DNA of 64,000 nucleotides from Stratiolaelaps scimitus (lineage: Eukaryota; Arthropoda; Arachnida; Mesostigmata; Laelapidae): positions 21,999,501 through 22,063,500 of the forward strand of contig JABWDB010000002.1 in the NCBI GenBank assembly GCA_019614645.1. The letters are read 5' to 3'. The notes beneath the pieces were generated by a model that saw nothing but the letters and a program-made list of their open reading frames with translations, did not search any database and was not told where the DNA came from. Within the stretch, counting starts at the first letter, position 1. Every line of letters begins with the position of its first letter. The translations under genes and the position numbers were made by a program. Positions 10,151 to 23,343 of the stretch are shown one piece after another.

Positions 10151-13100
10151 GCCAGCGAAGGCCGTTCCTAAGCATCGATGATGCTGTTGTTGTTATTGTG
10201 GCTAGTATCCGACAGCGTGAGAATGTCATTATTGACATTTGCCCTTCCTTCTTCTTTACGGCCGTATCGAATGTGACAATACAGCGGTAGAGTCGCCGGT
10301 GTGGAGAGAAACGAAGTTCACGACCGACCACAGGACGGCGACGATATGGAAGTCGTCGTTATTTGCCACTGGCGCATCGTAAGTTTGAAGTCCGAAGCGT
10401 AACACACCGTTCGTAATCAACAGCGTCTGTGAGATTAGCTGCAAGCAACACCTGAACCGGCAGGAAGAACCAGTCATTCCCTTTTGGCGAACGACCAATG
10501 GGTCGTTAGTGGGGACGCCTGGTTGAACAGTATATCCTTTGTATAGACGGATAAGAACGGATAAATCGGTTTGCAGTCCAACGTACCGAGCTGCCCAGTG
10601 CGATGTGCCTGTCTTGTATGCTAGGAAATTGTGCGCATCCCTTATATGTGCGATGAAATTAAAGCTCAACTGGTGAACAGTTTAGCTGAATCTAATCAGC
10701 TGGAAAGGATTAGAATACAATCGGAGGCAGCTCGACGATGCCCGCTGCTGCTTTTTCTATCGGTGTAAAAATAGGTCACCGTTTATAAATACGACAGCGG
10801 TGTTATCCTAACCACTATTTTAGAGCTCGAATCGGCAAAGCAAGCAGAGACAAGCGAAAGAGTGAAAGAGGCATGGGCTAAGACCAAGTAAAGGTATTCC
10901 TTGACCACTAAAGCGATTGAGACACCGTGGGCTGAGGCCCGGCGTCGATTAAGATATGATGACGATGAAGCAGATGATTACGATCATCAGGAACGCAGAT
11001 ACAAGCCTCAAAGGCTACGATGGTCAGGTCAGCACAGACTTCCTGGTTGAGATATCTAAGGCGTGACAACCACGAGAGGCGAACAAGTGGCTGGTGTGCT
11101 CATCTGCATCGCCCGAACATACCGTTCGTATGTGAAGCTTTGGCGTTTCTTACACTGTTTTAAGAAGATCATTATTTTGGCCATGTATATTCATGCCATC
11201 TACAGTTGGAAGAAGCGGAGACATATATTTTAAATGTATTATGGTATATTGTTTAGCAATCGGTGGCTCGTTTAGCAGCGTGCCCAAGTCCAAAATGCTT
11301 GTTGTTTAACTACAACGTAATGAATCACGACAAGACAGCAAACGTCTTGTCCGTTTATTGTTCATGGGTTTTTTCGTGTGTTATGTATGATTGTTATGGT
11401 TGTGTAATATCGATTTTACTAGTGTAGAGGATACGAAGTATAGAAGAGCTGGTAATGAAATCTATTTAAGTATGGCAATGTCCGAGTGCTGCAACGATAC
11501 GAAGCTACAAGCTCAAGTTTGACAGTTCTTTCAAATTTGTCTAAAAGGGGTTGTTTGTGACAGCTGTGTTTTGTAAATGTGCCCTCTTAATGTTAGTCAA
11601 CAGCGCACAGTTAGTCTTCTCGGGGGCAAGTTGCTATTTGTCACTACACGTAGGCAAAACAATGTAATGCTTACAAATGTAACAGATAACATTGTTGATG
11701 GAGGATATCATAGACAAGGCTGGCAGATCCATCGTGCTGATTACAGATGCGTGAGTAGATGGGCACTAAAATCTGCGACGAACTGCCGTTGCCAACAGCC
11801 GACGGCAGATCGGCGTTTGTGTCTGCCATTATGAGTTCCTATTGACTTCTCAGCTTGCTAATCCCTCGAAATTAAGCGTCAACCATTTTGTGACTGCTGT
11901 GTGCACAGCATCTGTTACACCAGCAGAAGAGTCGGCAATACACTTCGCCGTAGTAACTGCTAACTTTAGCCATTTCTCTCCCCCGAGTTCCTCTGCCAAG
12001 TGAGACTCCCAGGCTTGTCAGCACCTGGACGTTTGCCGGGTACCCGCGCTTGTTCCTGCACGGCAGTAATGACTTGCTAGCAAAATAGCCCAACCCTCAT
12101 CTGCGGGGTCTCGCTTCTACTCCTGAAGCGGAGGACTACTGCTTCGCCCAAGGTGCATTCAATGATGAAATGACACGAAAATCACCCCCGCTGAGGGAGA
12201 GCCAGCAGTAGAGAGGAATGATCGTCCTTTTTTTAAATGATTTTCCCTTCTCCATCCGGACTCCACTACCCCCAATTTTGGCCAAGCGTTTGATAAAGAA
12301 CTTCAGTCGTCTAGTTTCATGCGGCCCTACTCAGCATACTGTACGCTCAATATGGACTCCAATACACTTCAACGGTACTGTTCTTGTAAGCAAAAATGAA
12401 TGAATCGTAGTCTGGTAGAGGCACGGTGAGATCGACTGATTGCACAATGGCGACCACTGCAGTACAGTGCTCGTACCCACACGTACAGCGGCACATCGTC
12501 CGTTGCTCCTAGCGACGCTGCTCGGAGGGGTAGCTCACTCATTCGTCTGATATGACGGTTGAGGCAGAAACAGACGAGGTGAGGAGGACTTTCAGCGGGT
12601 CAACGATGCCAGTGCTACGGTGGTATTATCATCGTAGCGAGACTGTGCTGATTCCGACTCACTGCTAGTCTAACAGCAGAGAAAACTGACTGACTGACGC
12701 TCAACGCTCGAGTCCATGCAGTGCCAACACTGCGGTACTGCGCAGATGTATACTAAACTGACTAGGTACCATAGAGCACAACGAGCAAGACAAGACTAAG
12801 GCCTTTATTTAAGGCCGAGATGACTGCTAGGCATTATAGATAGGGCTGTTGGGCGAAAGCCTTTAGTGGTTCGCTTGTCCTGTCAAAAGAAAACGAACGA
12901 AAAGAAAAGAAGCCCCACGCGCATTCGACCGCATGCATAGCCGTGGCGCAGCACAGCGTGCAGCACAACTGCAGGGCCTTCGCCTGACGCTTACGATGGC
13001 TGCGCAATATAACAATACGGCCATTCTACCGCCATATGATTGTGGCTGTATAGCACACGATGCAACGGCGCCCACGTGTATGAATGGGCGAATATTTCAC

Positions 13101-16100
13101 TGATAAGCGATGAGTGAGGGGCGCTGGCGGCGATAAATGACTACGAAGAGTCGCGCATCTAGTGGGGAAACGAAAGAAATCAGTGCAAGGAGAGAATCGA
13201 GGGGAGGCAGACGGGGTTGGTTCGTTCAAGACGGAGCTTGCTGGATTTCAAAGGGTTTGCTTGTCGAGGATAAAGCCAAACGAAGCTGAACTTAGACCGA
13301 AGGGGCAAGGGACAACTACAGAAGGAGTAAGAAGAGCTAGGGTAATGTGTGTCTATGCAGTGTAACCGGTACAGAGAGGATCAGGGACGAAGCCAGTGAC
13401 AGGATGGTGGCGAGCATCAGCGAAATCAGAACTTCGCAATGGGGTGAGCTATGTCTGTGCAAGGAACGCAGAATCAGGATATGGGAGCAAGCAGTGAGCA
13501 TAGCAGCAATCGGAGTCAAATGGGGAGGGATTGTGGGGTGGCTGTCTCATTAAGCGAGAGTGCAACGCAATACCGAGGAGCACCATCCCGGGGTGGGGAA
13601 TGGGTATATGAGCTATGACGGGATCATAGCCTGAGAAGTGTGGAGTCGGTTTGTCGCACACGGGGACGTAACTCCTGGAAATAAGGGAGGAACTATGGTG
13701 GGATGTAGGGATAGTCTGACTGGTGATTGCTGCCAGATATAGTATGAAGTGTTTGGGACGGCGCCGCCTTAGCTGTGCGTGGTACACTAAGATCAGATGT
13801 GACGGGCTGTCAGTGATCTCTCCACTTTCTTTGAATCGTTTTCTTCTCTCTCTCTCTCTCTTCCCCTCTATCTTGTTCAGATTTGATCTGTACGTGTTGG
13901 ATAGAGTAAATGGGGGAGTCAAGATCTGTCTGACCAGATTGGATAGCAACACTAGCAGCATGTCGAGTCTGAGAGGCTTATATCGTAAGAATGGGGGAAC
14001 ACCTTACTCACCTTAGAGATTCATCTACTGCTTGAGCCAATGATGGCATAGTTGTCATGCACCCTCTGCGTCACCTCCTTCTTGGAGATCTGACGGCGGT
14101 GTGGTAGCTGAAAGAGCTCTCATAGAGTGTCGATAGGTGTGGGTGGCAACATGATCAATATCGAATTATATAAGGATTATGTTCGCTTTGGTCAGGTTGA
14201 CAGGTGAGGCTGAGTAAATGAGTGTGATCTTCTAAGACATTTTTGACGAGACAGAAGTTATAACTTGCCTACTTAGAAAGCTCTAGCTATAATACACATC
14301 ATGCTCGTACACCAGTGCGACCAAGAGTAAGACATGTCGATACAGCAGATGCACGATGTTACGACCCCAGTACAGCCTTCGATGTGTGCAAACTTGAAAT
14401 GCGTGCACACCTGACGCGTACGTAAATAAACACGGTAGTGATGGATAGTGCATACTCCATGCAGCATTAGACAAGAACCTCATTTGTTCGCGTGTTATAT
14501 CAAACGTGATAGTTGTATGGAGCTTGAAGAAATGCATATCCATTCGCCTTCCATTCCCTTAGCGGAGGAAGGTTTATGCCAATAGTACCGAACCTAACTA
14601 GGGCTTTGCCAGACTACCAGCTTCCCATGTGCTTCAAATGGCATGGTAAAATAAATGCTAGTTATTCACTATCTTCTACATACGAAAATATAATACGCGG
14701 TAGACGAAACGCATTTACGAAATTACCTATCCACCGGCTTTGTGACACGCGAAGAGACCTGCCCCGGACAGATCCCGTGCGGGCATATCCGCCAATGTCT
14801 GGAGGGAAACTTAGATCTATTTATCGACCGCCGCCGACGCAGACCTCAATATCCGACTGCTTATATATATATATATATATATATTTAGCACTATCTCATA
14901 CGATTCACCTGCGCAGTCAACATAATTACCTGATTACTCAACTAGAGAGTGTATCTGTGTATAATACTCAAAAATAAGGTTTTTACATAGCTACAAACGC
15001 GATTCACCACCGAGTGATTTGTCAGAGCATTTCTACGCGATTGCGACCTGCGCCGTCAATCATGGCCGAACGTCCTCTCATTTAGCTAAGGGACAAATTG
15101 TCCCGATAAGGAGACCTGTCCATCGCTTCTGCTCTCCCGCACACAATGGATACAGGAACGAGCTGGCCCGCCTACATTGCCTCGCCTGCGTCTTTTTCGG
15201 CTCTCGGCTTAATTGATTACCCATTGCTCGGTCCGGGAAGGACTTTGGGACTGGGCAGTTGTGTCATCGGCGGTCTATCTCCATATGGCGACGACGACGA
15301 CGACTGCTTCTTCGTCTCCACGGCTGCTGCCAGCTCGTTGTCGCATCATGGGCTGTCATCCTTCCCGGATGTCCCATGTCTCCGCAAGGGCCCAGTGGTC
15401 ATAGTTTATCCAAAATCAATATCTCCCACAGGAGTGGTTCGCGAGTTCCGCGAGCAGTCAACAAAAGGACTCTCTGTCCGCTGTTACGGCGGGGAAGATA
15501 TAGTGGCGCGCGTACGGGCAAGGCGTCATCTCTTTCGGGCCGTGGCGACCCGGGCTGGCAGCCAGGCCACGAAGAAGGAGCAGTAGTCTGTCGAATATTG
15601 TCAGCTGGAGAAAGGACGATGAGAGGAAACGCGAGAACTAAGGAAAGAAGCCATCACGAACAGATATTGAACATCACGAGAACGCTTACCCGATGTAGCG
15701 GCCGTGCTGGTGGTGAATGGTCGAAATGTGTCGCATTTCGATAAGATGCGCATTTATCCCCGTAACTACTGCTACTAGTTGCTCATCTATGGAGCGAATC
15801 GCCTTGGGGGCTGAAGTCCAGCGATCAGATCGCTTTAATATGAGAATGAATATGAGCCAATTACCGATAATGTTGAGTTAACTAATATCGTATACGATAT
15901 TTAGCATTGAAGGTGCAGTCTAATGAAGGTGTAACTTGATTAATAAAAAATATACTGGCACCAATGCCACGCCATGCCCAACATGGGTTACCTACCACAA
16001 TTCCTGCACCTATTGATTATCATAAACGAAGCAGTTCCATGCAGTTACCATTACTAATATGAAGAACCGAACCTCTATAGTTTTCGAGGGGTGTCAGCTT

Positions 16101-16734
16101 TTGGCGTAGGAGCGCGGCTCTCAACAGCCAGCCGTGAGCCGTGCTTGGCAGGTCGTTTCGAGTTGTCACTGCAGCCGCTGAGGACGACGCTACAACTCAC
16201 GATGATCAAGTCGACCTCCTCGGCTTCGGCTTTCTCGAGGATGACGCTGATGGTGATGTGAACGCTGGCGACTCAGATGTTTACAGTGAGGTTCTCCGAA
16301 TCAGACAGACGAGACAAGCGAATACGCGAAGCTCAAGCTGAGGGGGCCAGATGCAAAATGCAACTGCAGCGCCGGTGGTAACAGCTGGTGTTGTTACTAT
16401 TGAGCTCATTGGCATGGATGGCTGCGGGGTGCATCGAACGATGTCAAGGAGGATCTCGAGCCCTCCAGGAACAATGACGGTATGAGTCCCGCACAGCTGG
16501 ACCACCTCAGAGTGCAAGCCAGTCCATGGAAAGATTAACATGCTTGTGCTGCGTGGTGTGTTATACGGAAGAGACTATGGAGGTGTCCGAGGCGATTTCG
16601 ATTATACATCAACGAGGGACGTTTTGACGAGGGGAAAAACACTGCCTTGCTTATAACTATAAAAATGCTAAACTAACATAGTATCGTGATACGCGTCGGC
16701 AGCGGCAAGTGTATATAGTTTATATTACAGTATT
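10151..16734. other. Gene-poor stretch
   Basis: No recognised gene. The longest open frames are 137 codons (10256-10669, minus), 170 codons (13449-13961, minus, over a purine-rich + strand) and 161 codons (15259-15744, plus, with a GAC-repeat core). None has a recognisable domain and all are within chance length. Also present: a CT tract at about 13842-13861, an AT run at 14862-14884, and a minus-strand donor-like AAG|GTGAGT at 14006-14014 with no supported exon. A patch at 16141-16340 has an acidic reading frame on + but no known motif. Confidence 0.35.
14862..14884. repeat. (AT)n microsatellite
   Basis: An uninterrupted AT dinucleotide run of about 23 bases. It creates a false Ile-Tyr repeat in the overlapping frame. 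Confidence 0.95.
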
Positions 16735-16797
16735 TGTGCAGTGCATATATATATATATATATATATGTGATATATATATATATATATGCACTGCACA
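16735..16797. repeat. 63-bp near-perfect hairpin built on (AT)n
   Basis: TGTGCAGTGCA (16735-16745) runs into an AT tract, and the complementary tract ends in TGCACTGCACA (16787-16797). The arms match perfectly over 28 bp, with a 7-base centre containing GTG. The 11-bp non-repetitive ends show that the symmetry is more than a property of the AT run. It could extrude as a cruciform, or form a stem of pre-miRNA size if transcribed, although the stem is AT-rich and weak. Confidence 0.9.
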
Positions 16798-17747
16798 TAA
16801 CCACCGGCCATCAGTTTCCGGTGCGAAGTGCTACTGCGTCAATCATCGCCACGGAAGTCTCGTCAGCACCTTTCTTTGATGACATTTATTTACAAGCCCG
16901 GTTATTACATAACCTTATTTATAATACTTGTGTGCTGAAAATGTATCATTTCGTTCGTTATCAATACTTCTCGAGCAAATGAAGACTCCAAATCAGTGCA
17001 GGCATAAGCAACAGGGTACTGTGTTCAACAGAAGCATTCGATACAGGCATTCGGTGATAACAATCTTGTCTTGTTTCTTTACCAAGGACAAATGCGCCGC
17101 AGCTCGTAAAGCGAGTCCACGAGAATTAATGCTCTGTGAAAAATCAGCGCGGTCTTTGATCCCAGCGTGTAATTCACGGAACCCCATCTTCTGTTGCTTT
17201 GATTACATTTTATCGTTTATCCTGATACCGCCACAGGATAATAGTTCACGTAACGTAAAATGTTATTATGCCGTTGGCCTTTTAAGCCGCTATTCTGCGC
17301 CGGTTCTCTTTTTGGGAATAAACCTCATTTCCTTATTTGTCGGCACAGAGCTTCTCCCTTTAGAATTAAAGTGATGAGAGTCTGTGACTTCTATATCTCA
17401 CATGGGCTATTGCTGAGGCAGGCGCTAGCGATCAAGTAGTACCAGCTGTTATATATCAGTGAGCAGGATTTATCAGTAAGGAAAACATTTTAGTATTTTG
17501 TTTACAACATGTCGTTCCTGTCAGTCTACAGTATGTATACAACTAACCGCTGGTCATTAGCCACATCAGTGATTAAGCCATTAACAATGTGACATGTTCC
17601 TACATATGCCCCTACACTGTCATTGTGTTTACGGCTCGACGTTCGCTCGATCTCTAAAATTAATTGCACAAACTATCATAGACCTATACAGGACAAAGGT
17701 ATCACTCCCCTGTGAAACCCACCTTCTGATCCTGATCACATCGGAGG

Positions 17748-17805
17748 TAACATGTTGAAGCATGTTACATGTCATAAAGCTGTGGGTTACATGACATGTC
17801 ACATG
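17748..17805. promoter_or_regulatory. CATG-rich block with p53-family-like paired half-sites
   Basis: Six CATG cores lie within 55 bases (17751, 17761, 17768, 17790, 17795, 17802). The first two form adjacent decamers, TAACATGTTG and AAGCATGTTA, which match the p53-family half-site RRRCWWGYYY at 8 and 9 of 10 positions with no spacer. ACATGTC and GTTACATG also recur as direct repeats. The spacing is visible in the sequence; binding by a p53-type factor is inference. It may instead be simple local duplication. Confidence 0.3.
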
Positions 17806-18188
17806 TCGGTGTTTCTCTCCCCAGATCCGGGCTTGTCCATCGTCCATTTCATTTCGAACTACGCACAGCATCCTAACGGCGCAGCTTAACAAGGCAAGCC
17901 GAAGCGGAAGGAAGGCTCCGCATCCGTTCATGATTCTCGTTAACCAGTGAAGCGCGTATGGCAGAAAGAAAAACAAGCATAGCATGGGTGTACGTTTAGA
18001 GGCGGGTGTTGTCGACCGCGGCAGATCGCTTGTCCCTTGTCTGCTGCACAGGGCCAGCAGCCGTAGCTGCAGCAGCAGTGAGATCAGTAGCTCCCGTTGT
18101 TGTATTGTTGTATGGCATGGCCAACACGAGACATCGCCGTGGCGGCCGTCGTACAAAACAGCAACACGCCGGCAACGACTGTTGCTAC

Positions 18189-18238
18189 GGCGGCGGCGGC
18201 GGTGGTGGCGGCGGCGGCTCTGGTGGTGCTGCCGGTGG
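18189..18238. repeat. GGC/GGT trinucleotide-rich tract
   Basis: A run of GGC units mixed with GGT. Similar tracts occur at 38253-38287, 50917-50937 and 57880-57907. It gives long spurious frames on both strands. Confidence 0.85.
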
Positions 18239-18653
18239 TTTGTACCGAAGTCGGGAGCACACCCTGGGTGGAGTTCGCCACCCAACTTCGATGCGTATCA
18301 TCAAGCAAAAGCCAGTGTCGGCAATACGCGCCTCGCGCGCTTGCCCAGCTGCCTGAAGCTTGCCGACAGGCGTTTTGGTGTTAGCTTGGAAGGTGCTGGC
18401 AAGCTACGCTGGGAGCCTTTCTTATCGTCGGGATTGCTGCTGTTCCTGCCGTGGCTAAACGGTTATGAGGGAATAAAAGAGCATCTGCGCCCTGTGTGTG
18501 TGTGGGTCAGTGAGTGCTATTGTGAGTCGGTGAGTGCGCACGGGACTGGGTGCGTCGAAAAACGGCCAAAAAATCACAAAAAGTCAACTCCGCCTCGCGG
18601 CAAGTTTCACTTGAGTGCATCGCCGTTTCGACGGACGCATACAAACACACATG

Positions 18654-18674
18654 TATATATATATATATATATAT
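18654..18674. repeat. (AT)n microsatellite
   Basis: An AT run of about 21 bases preceded by ACATG and followed by GGACATATATGT, so it has partial dyad symmetry. Confidence 0.95.
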
Positions 18675-19392
18675 GGACATATATGTTTATGCGTATATTG
18701 GTCCATTGTGCATTGAGTGGCTGTACATGACGACAACATAGACACACTGCCATGCTGGCCGTGTAGAAGGCACTAATGGGCGATCTTGTATATGATTGTC
18801 CGAGAAGCCAAATCGGTTGCTGATCAATCGGCCTGGCAATTGTTTCAGAAATAGTGAGGGAGCCACAAAGGCCAATTTTTTTCATTATCGCCTCGCTAGT
18901 GATTTCGCCAGACTTTCGAGGACGAAAAAATGAATAATTAAGTAACGGCGAGAGTTTCTTAGAGCAGTCCATAGTTCGATCCGTTGGGCCAGTCCGACTC
19001 GAAGGTGCCTTCGAAACGAAGGGATGTTCATCCTATTTCAGTTTGTGTGCTGACATTCGTGTGCTGTTCGTTGAGCCATGCACAAAAGTCTGCTATCGAA
19101 AATATGACAAGTAGTTGCCTCGCAAATCACGGTAGACAAATGGACAACAGCGAAAGTAATGACCACCGGCACAGCGCAATGTATATTTTGCGCACTGGAT
19201 TCTACACTCATTCTAAGATGTGTGCTTAAATAACGAAAGACATTTTTCAGTAGTAGCTATAATACTTGTATGTAAACAACTGACTTGGTCTCGACTCGGT
19301 CCAGCGAGAACGTCTCGTTTTTGTCTGTCCACGGTGTCCAACTACGGACAGATCCACTGTGCCCAGCTAGAATATGACCGCGTTTAAGCCTC

Positions 19393-19429
19393 ATATACCT
19401 GTTGTAACAAAACTATACAACAGGTATAT
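19393..19429. repeat. Perfect 14-bp inverted repeat
   Basis: ATATACCTGTTGTA (19393-19406) and its exact complement (19416-19429) are separated by 9 bases. The stem is not simple repeat, so it is unlikely by chance at this length. It could be a hairpin in RNA, the remnant of a small palindromic element, or a dimeric protein-binding site. No gene boundary is nearby to decide. Confidence 0.85.
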
Positions 19430-22400
19430 CGAGTAATATTGAGCGGGGCACCAGCCTATGACGGTAGCAGCTTAAAGAAGTACCCCAAGCATTGTTCAGC
19501 TGTCACCGGATGTGACCATCTAACAAATGGCCACCGGACCTACAGCACAAGCAGTAGCAACAGGCCACCAAAGAAAAATGTTTAAATTTAAAGCACCCAC
19601 TTACAGCACGCTTGGTTGAAAGCCTTTGTCGTACATAATCATAATTAGCGTTATAGCCTTGTCTATCTTGTGTACTACTACTATGGCATATACGATCAAG
19701 TTTACTACACACTTAAGGGACGAGTATAGTGGCCGAATTAACTATGTGTAGACAAGAGGGTCGGAAACACAATACAATATTAACTATTCCGCGTTACTAG
19801 CCGATTGGATACTTATAGCGATATCGAGCATTGTCATTATCGTGTGATCTCATCTCAACGCGACTTTGACTGTGAACAAATTTGAAAACAAGGATTAAGC
19901 TTTTATTGGTTCATTGAAGGAACTGCAGCTTAAGTTCTCTTATATGTAACCACGTCACGGGACTCGACGCCAACGTATTGTACCTGGCTCTAACGTAATA
20001 GAAGCCACTATGAAATAGCGTCCATTAAATCGGAACAGAAAGACGAACTCCGTTCTTTGTCACATCTCCTTGATTCCGTTTATTCAGGTTGTGAATAAAC
20101 CGCTTAACGTTCACCTCACTTGAAAGCCTGTTGTGAAAATGTGTGTTTTTTAGACCGGTATTTCGAAACGTACGCGCTTGCGCCGTATCAACAGTCTTCA
20201 GCTGGTTTGTTCCTGCCAGCGCGGTGTATGCGTGCTCAAATAATGGTGATTACTATAATGATCATACTGACGGAACCCTGTCGATGTGCCATTATAGCAC
20301 TAATATTGGGAACCTACACATTTATCTTAATCCTTCTTGTGGCCATTGACAGTTGCTCAGGTCTAGCTAGCAGGCCGATTCAACAATTTACGAAGTCGAG
20401 CAGTCTTTCCCATATGACGAATGCGTGTGTCGCGCAGTTCGTCGCCACAACGGACCTCAGAACCTGGGAACAGCGCTGCTTTCATGTCTTCACCCGGAAC
20501 CTATCCTACGGTGCTCCTTGTTGAAGTGGCAAAATGCCTAGTCTTGAACAGCCGACCGGGAGTAAGTACCAGGCTGTTAAATTGACTGCCTACGTCCGAT
20601 TCAAGCAAAGATACTGAACGAGAGAGCAGTTATGGAGGCGAAGAAGGAACTTCACGTAGCCATAGCAAAGGCGTGTACAATAATAGAAGTGTGCGACTTT
20701 CAGGAAGCACGAAGCTCGCACCAGAGCCTGAAATACGCAAGTAGAACCGAGACCACATCCAGGAACAAGATATGGAAGGAGTATTTTCAAAAATAGCTTT
20801 TTTTTTGCATCAGCATACACATTTGCTGCATATGTATTGTACATTTGCATACATTTAGTATTGTGGCTGTTATGTGCCTCGAGTGGATATCTATACAGCG
20901 CTTGAAATGTCCATCGTTCCTCATAGTTTACCACTGACATCAGGAATTGGTATACGGCTCGATCGTTGATAAGTATATCGTCTCTCAACACCTATACGCG
21001 ACGCCGGGCGAAGATTGGCATATGGTTTTTACGACCAGCGGATGACTGGCGACGCTAGTCGAGCACTAAGTGTTTACACACACAAACAGGACCACACACA
21101 CACACACACGCACATATCCAGAGATATATTTACACTATATAGATATTACCCACGGTTGGAGTTCTGGAGAGGACGGCGCGTGGTGGTGTCACCGTAAGCC
21201 AAAGTAAGATGCTTGGCTTAGTACCTATATATATATATATATATGATTGTTATTCTCTATCCCATGATAGGATGTCATTGCTACTATAAGGTCGATGTTC
21301 GCGCATCTCGTAAATGTCTGACTATGTCTGCTTTCTCCCTTTGTGTTTGTGTATCTTCCTGTGCGTGAATAGTAATACATTAAATGAGGGGAAGGTGATA
21401 GTCGGGCAGTGATGCCAAGGTGATCCAAATGAACCGTGGATTCTCGAGAAAGTTCTCACCCCAGAAGATCACTAAGGAACATCATATAGTCACAATAACG
21501 CACAACGCTCGATTGTCATTCTCCGCTACCTTATTACTATATAATGGCTGTGAACTTTAATGAAATACTTTTGAAAAACCCTGTAGTTAAAATAAACGTT
21601 ATCCCATTACTGTTGTTGTAAGATGTTGATTGGGCATACGCATACTGCCTGTGAAACTATACATGGACGCCTAAACATACCGTTGTTAATAACCTTATTA
21701 TGACAGTTCGAATATCTATTTATAACACCATGCTCCCCATCGCGCTATACTTTTAATATATATTAGTGGAGCATTAAGCATATTCCAAGTATATCCACCG
21801 TTTCACCATAAGCCGTGTCAATGGCGTCTTTTGAGGTCGAATAAGGTTGGCCATCAAAAATATTCTATCAGTCATAATGTGCCATCGTCGTGATAGTGTT
21901 GTGTCTGTTTGAAGTGTTCATTTCGAACAGTCTTTGTGTTGTACTGTGGCATCAATCTAAAAAAAAAGCAATTAAAGGGAGTTTCCAATTTCACGGTACG
22001 TTCTCCTTGCTCCGCATAAAACGCGCAATAGTGATGGCGTTTCTTGCGGATTCAGCTGATGTTTCTTCTGCTGTTGATGTTATTGTACTCAACCGTGGTG
22101 TGGTAGTTATTGTTGCTTGTAGAGCTTCATTTGACGATGATTCGCTGAAGTTCAAGCTGGAGAAGGACTCTGCCCGAGTCTCCCCTAGCCGTTAGATTTA
22201 TTACATGAAAGGCTGGTAATGTAAAGAAATTGCAATGGATAAATTTTGACCATATATATATACTCCGGTATATATAAGGAAGAACGGTACACTCATCGCT
22301 GGCTATCTGCTCCCCGCTATCGGCGCAAAGAATAGCACACATAATAACGCGGTAATCAGCCGCCAGATTGGAAAGTGGCTGCTGTATCAGCTTGACAGAC

Positions 22401-23076
22401 GGAATAAAGCCTCAGACCATGTGCAACACCAGAGAGGGAGAGAGAGAGATCAAGCACGATTAGTTCACCAGCTTAACGCTCTTTTGTAAGTCACTGCATC
22501 TAGAGAGACGGTAAGATCGGCTACAAATAGTTGCCCGGCCAAAGATTTATTACAAGGCAGTTTGCGCGTAGAACTAATGTATATTGTAGTGAGCGGCCTG
22601 ATCATAGCGGTCTATTGTCTACAAAGCAATTTACTATTTTGTACAACTATATTAGTCAGCTTGAATACTGTACAGAACGTTTGCATTGAATGTGATATAT
22701 CATCATTTAGCCCATCCAGCAGTTCTGCCATTTCGATTTGTGTATCTAAAGCATACAATTAAACAATAAAATTCGAAACGTTCAACAGGGACACATTAGT
22801 CCAAATGTTTTCATCAAATTGAAACGGATGAGCCGTTGGCGAGAATCGCGAACTCTGTCAAATTTCGTTTGCCGAGCATCTCACTAATTAGCAAGTAACT
22901 GGCAACAATGTTCCTCATTCCCTGCATTCAATCAACGCGCAATGAATTACTTGAGACCTGGTAAATCTGTAACATCTGACAATCAATTTCGTTCGTATGT
23001 ATCGTTTCTGTAGGCGAGGTCGATTGTTAATTAGCGAGCCAATTGCTCAGAGAATTCTTCACTTCGAAGTCGTTTG

Positions 23077-23080
<4 letters not shown>
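19430..23080. other. Gene-poor stretch
   Basis: No recognised gene. Contents: a hydrophobic 134-codon + frame at 20120-20524 without recognisable family; a (CA)n run near 21093-21108; an 8-bp inverted repeat at 21195-21220; an AT run at 21226-21244; and a 9-bp dyad near 22252-22274 built on TATA repeats. The rest is featureless AT-rich sequence. Confidence 0.35.
21195..21244. repeat. 8-bp inverted repeat next to (AT)n
   Basis: TAAGCCAA (21195-21202) and TTGGCTTA (21213-21220) form a stem with a 10-base loop. Five bases later an AT run begins (21226-21244). Confidence 0.7.

Positions 23081-23111
<31 letters not shown>
23081..23111. repeat. (AT)n microsatellite
   Basis: An uninterrupted AT run of about 31 bases; a second run follows 200 bases later. 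Confidence 0.95.
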
Positions 23112-23112
<1 letters not shown>

Positions 23113-23318
23113 CTGTGTAGGTGCGCCACTTAATTGGGGAACCACCTTCATCTCGACTTCATCTCAGGGGGAACGCACTTAGTCACTATGAGTGAAGAGC
23201 TTCTACTTAACGGTTACACCCCATGTAAAATAATATCTTCGCTCTCTTCATCTTTATCCGTTATGCGTTTCATTGGGGAAATATTTCGGAGTTGAAGATG
23301 GTTGAAGGCTGTGTTATG

Positions 23319-23343
23319 ATATATATATATATATATATATATA
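23319..23343. repeat. (AT)n microsatellite
   Basis: An uninterrupted AT run of about 25 bases. Confidence 0.95.

Larger units (their letters stand above)
16798..19392. other. Gene-poor stretch with GC-rich island
   Basis: No recognised gene. Contents: a CATG-rich block at 17748-17805, a GGC/GGT-rich island at 18189-18238 that produces false poly-Gly, poly-Ala or poly-Arg peptides in several frames, and an AT run at 18654-18674. The overlapping 218-codon minus frame (17629-18285) and 248-codon plus frame (17984-18730) are dominated by these repeats and show no domain. Confidence 0.4.

Noticed and set aside
17984..18730. 248-codon + frame and its 218-codon antisense partner
   Set aside because: Built around a GGC/GGT tract and an AT microsatellite; no domain or splice support.
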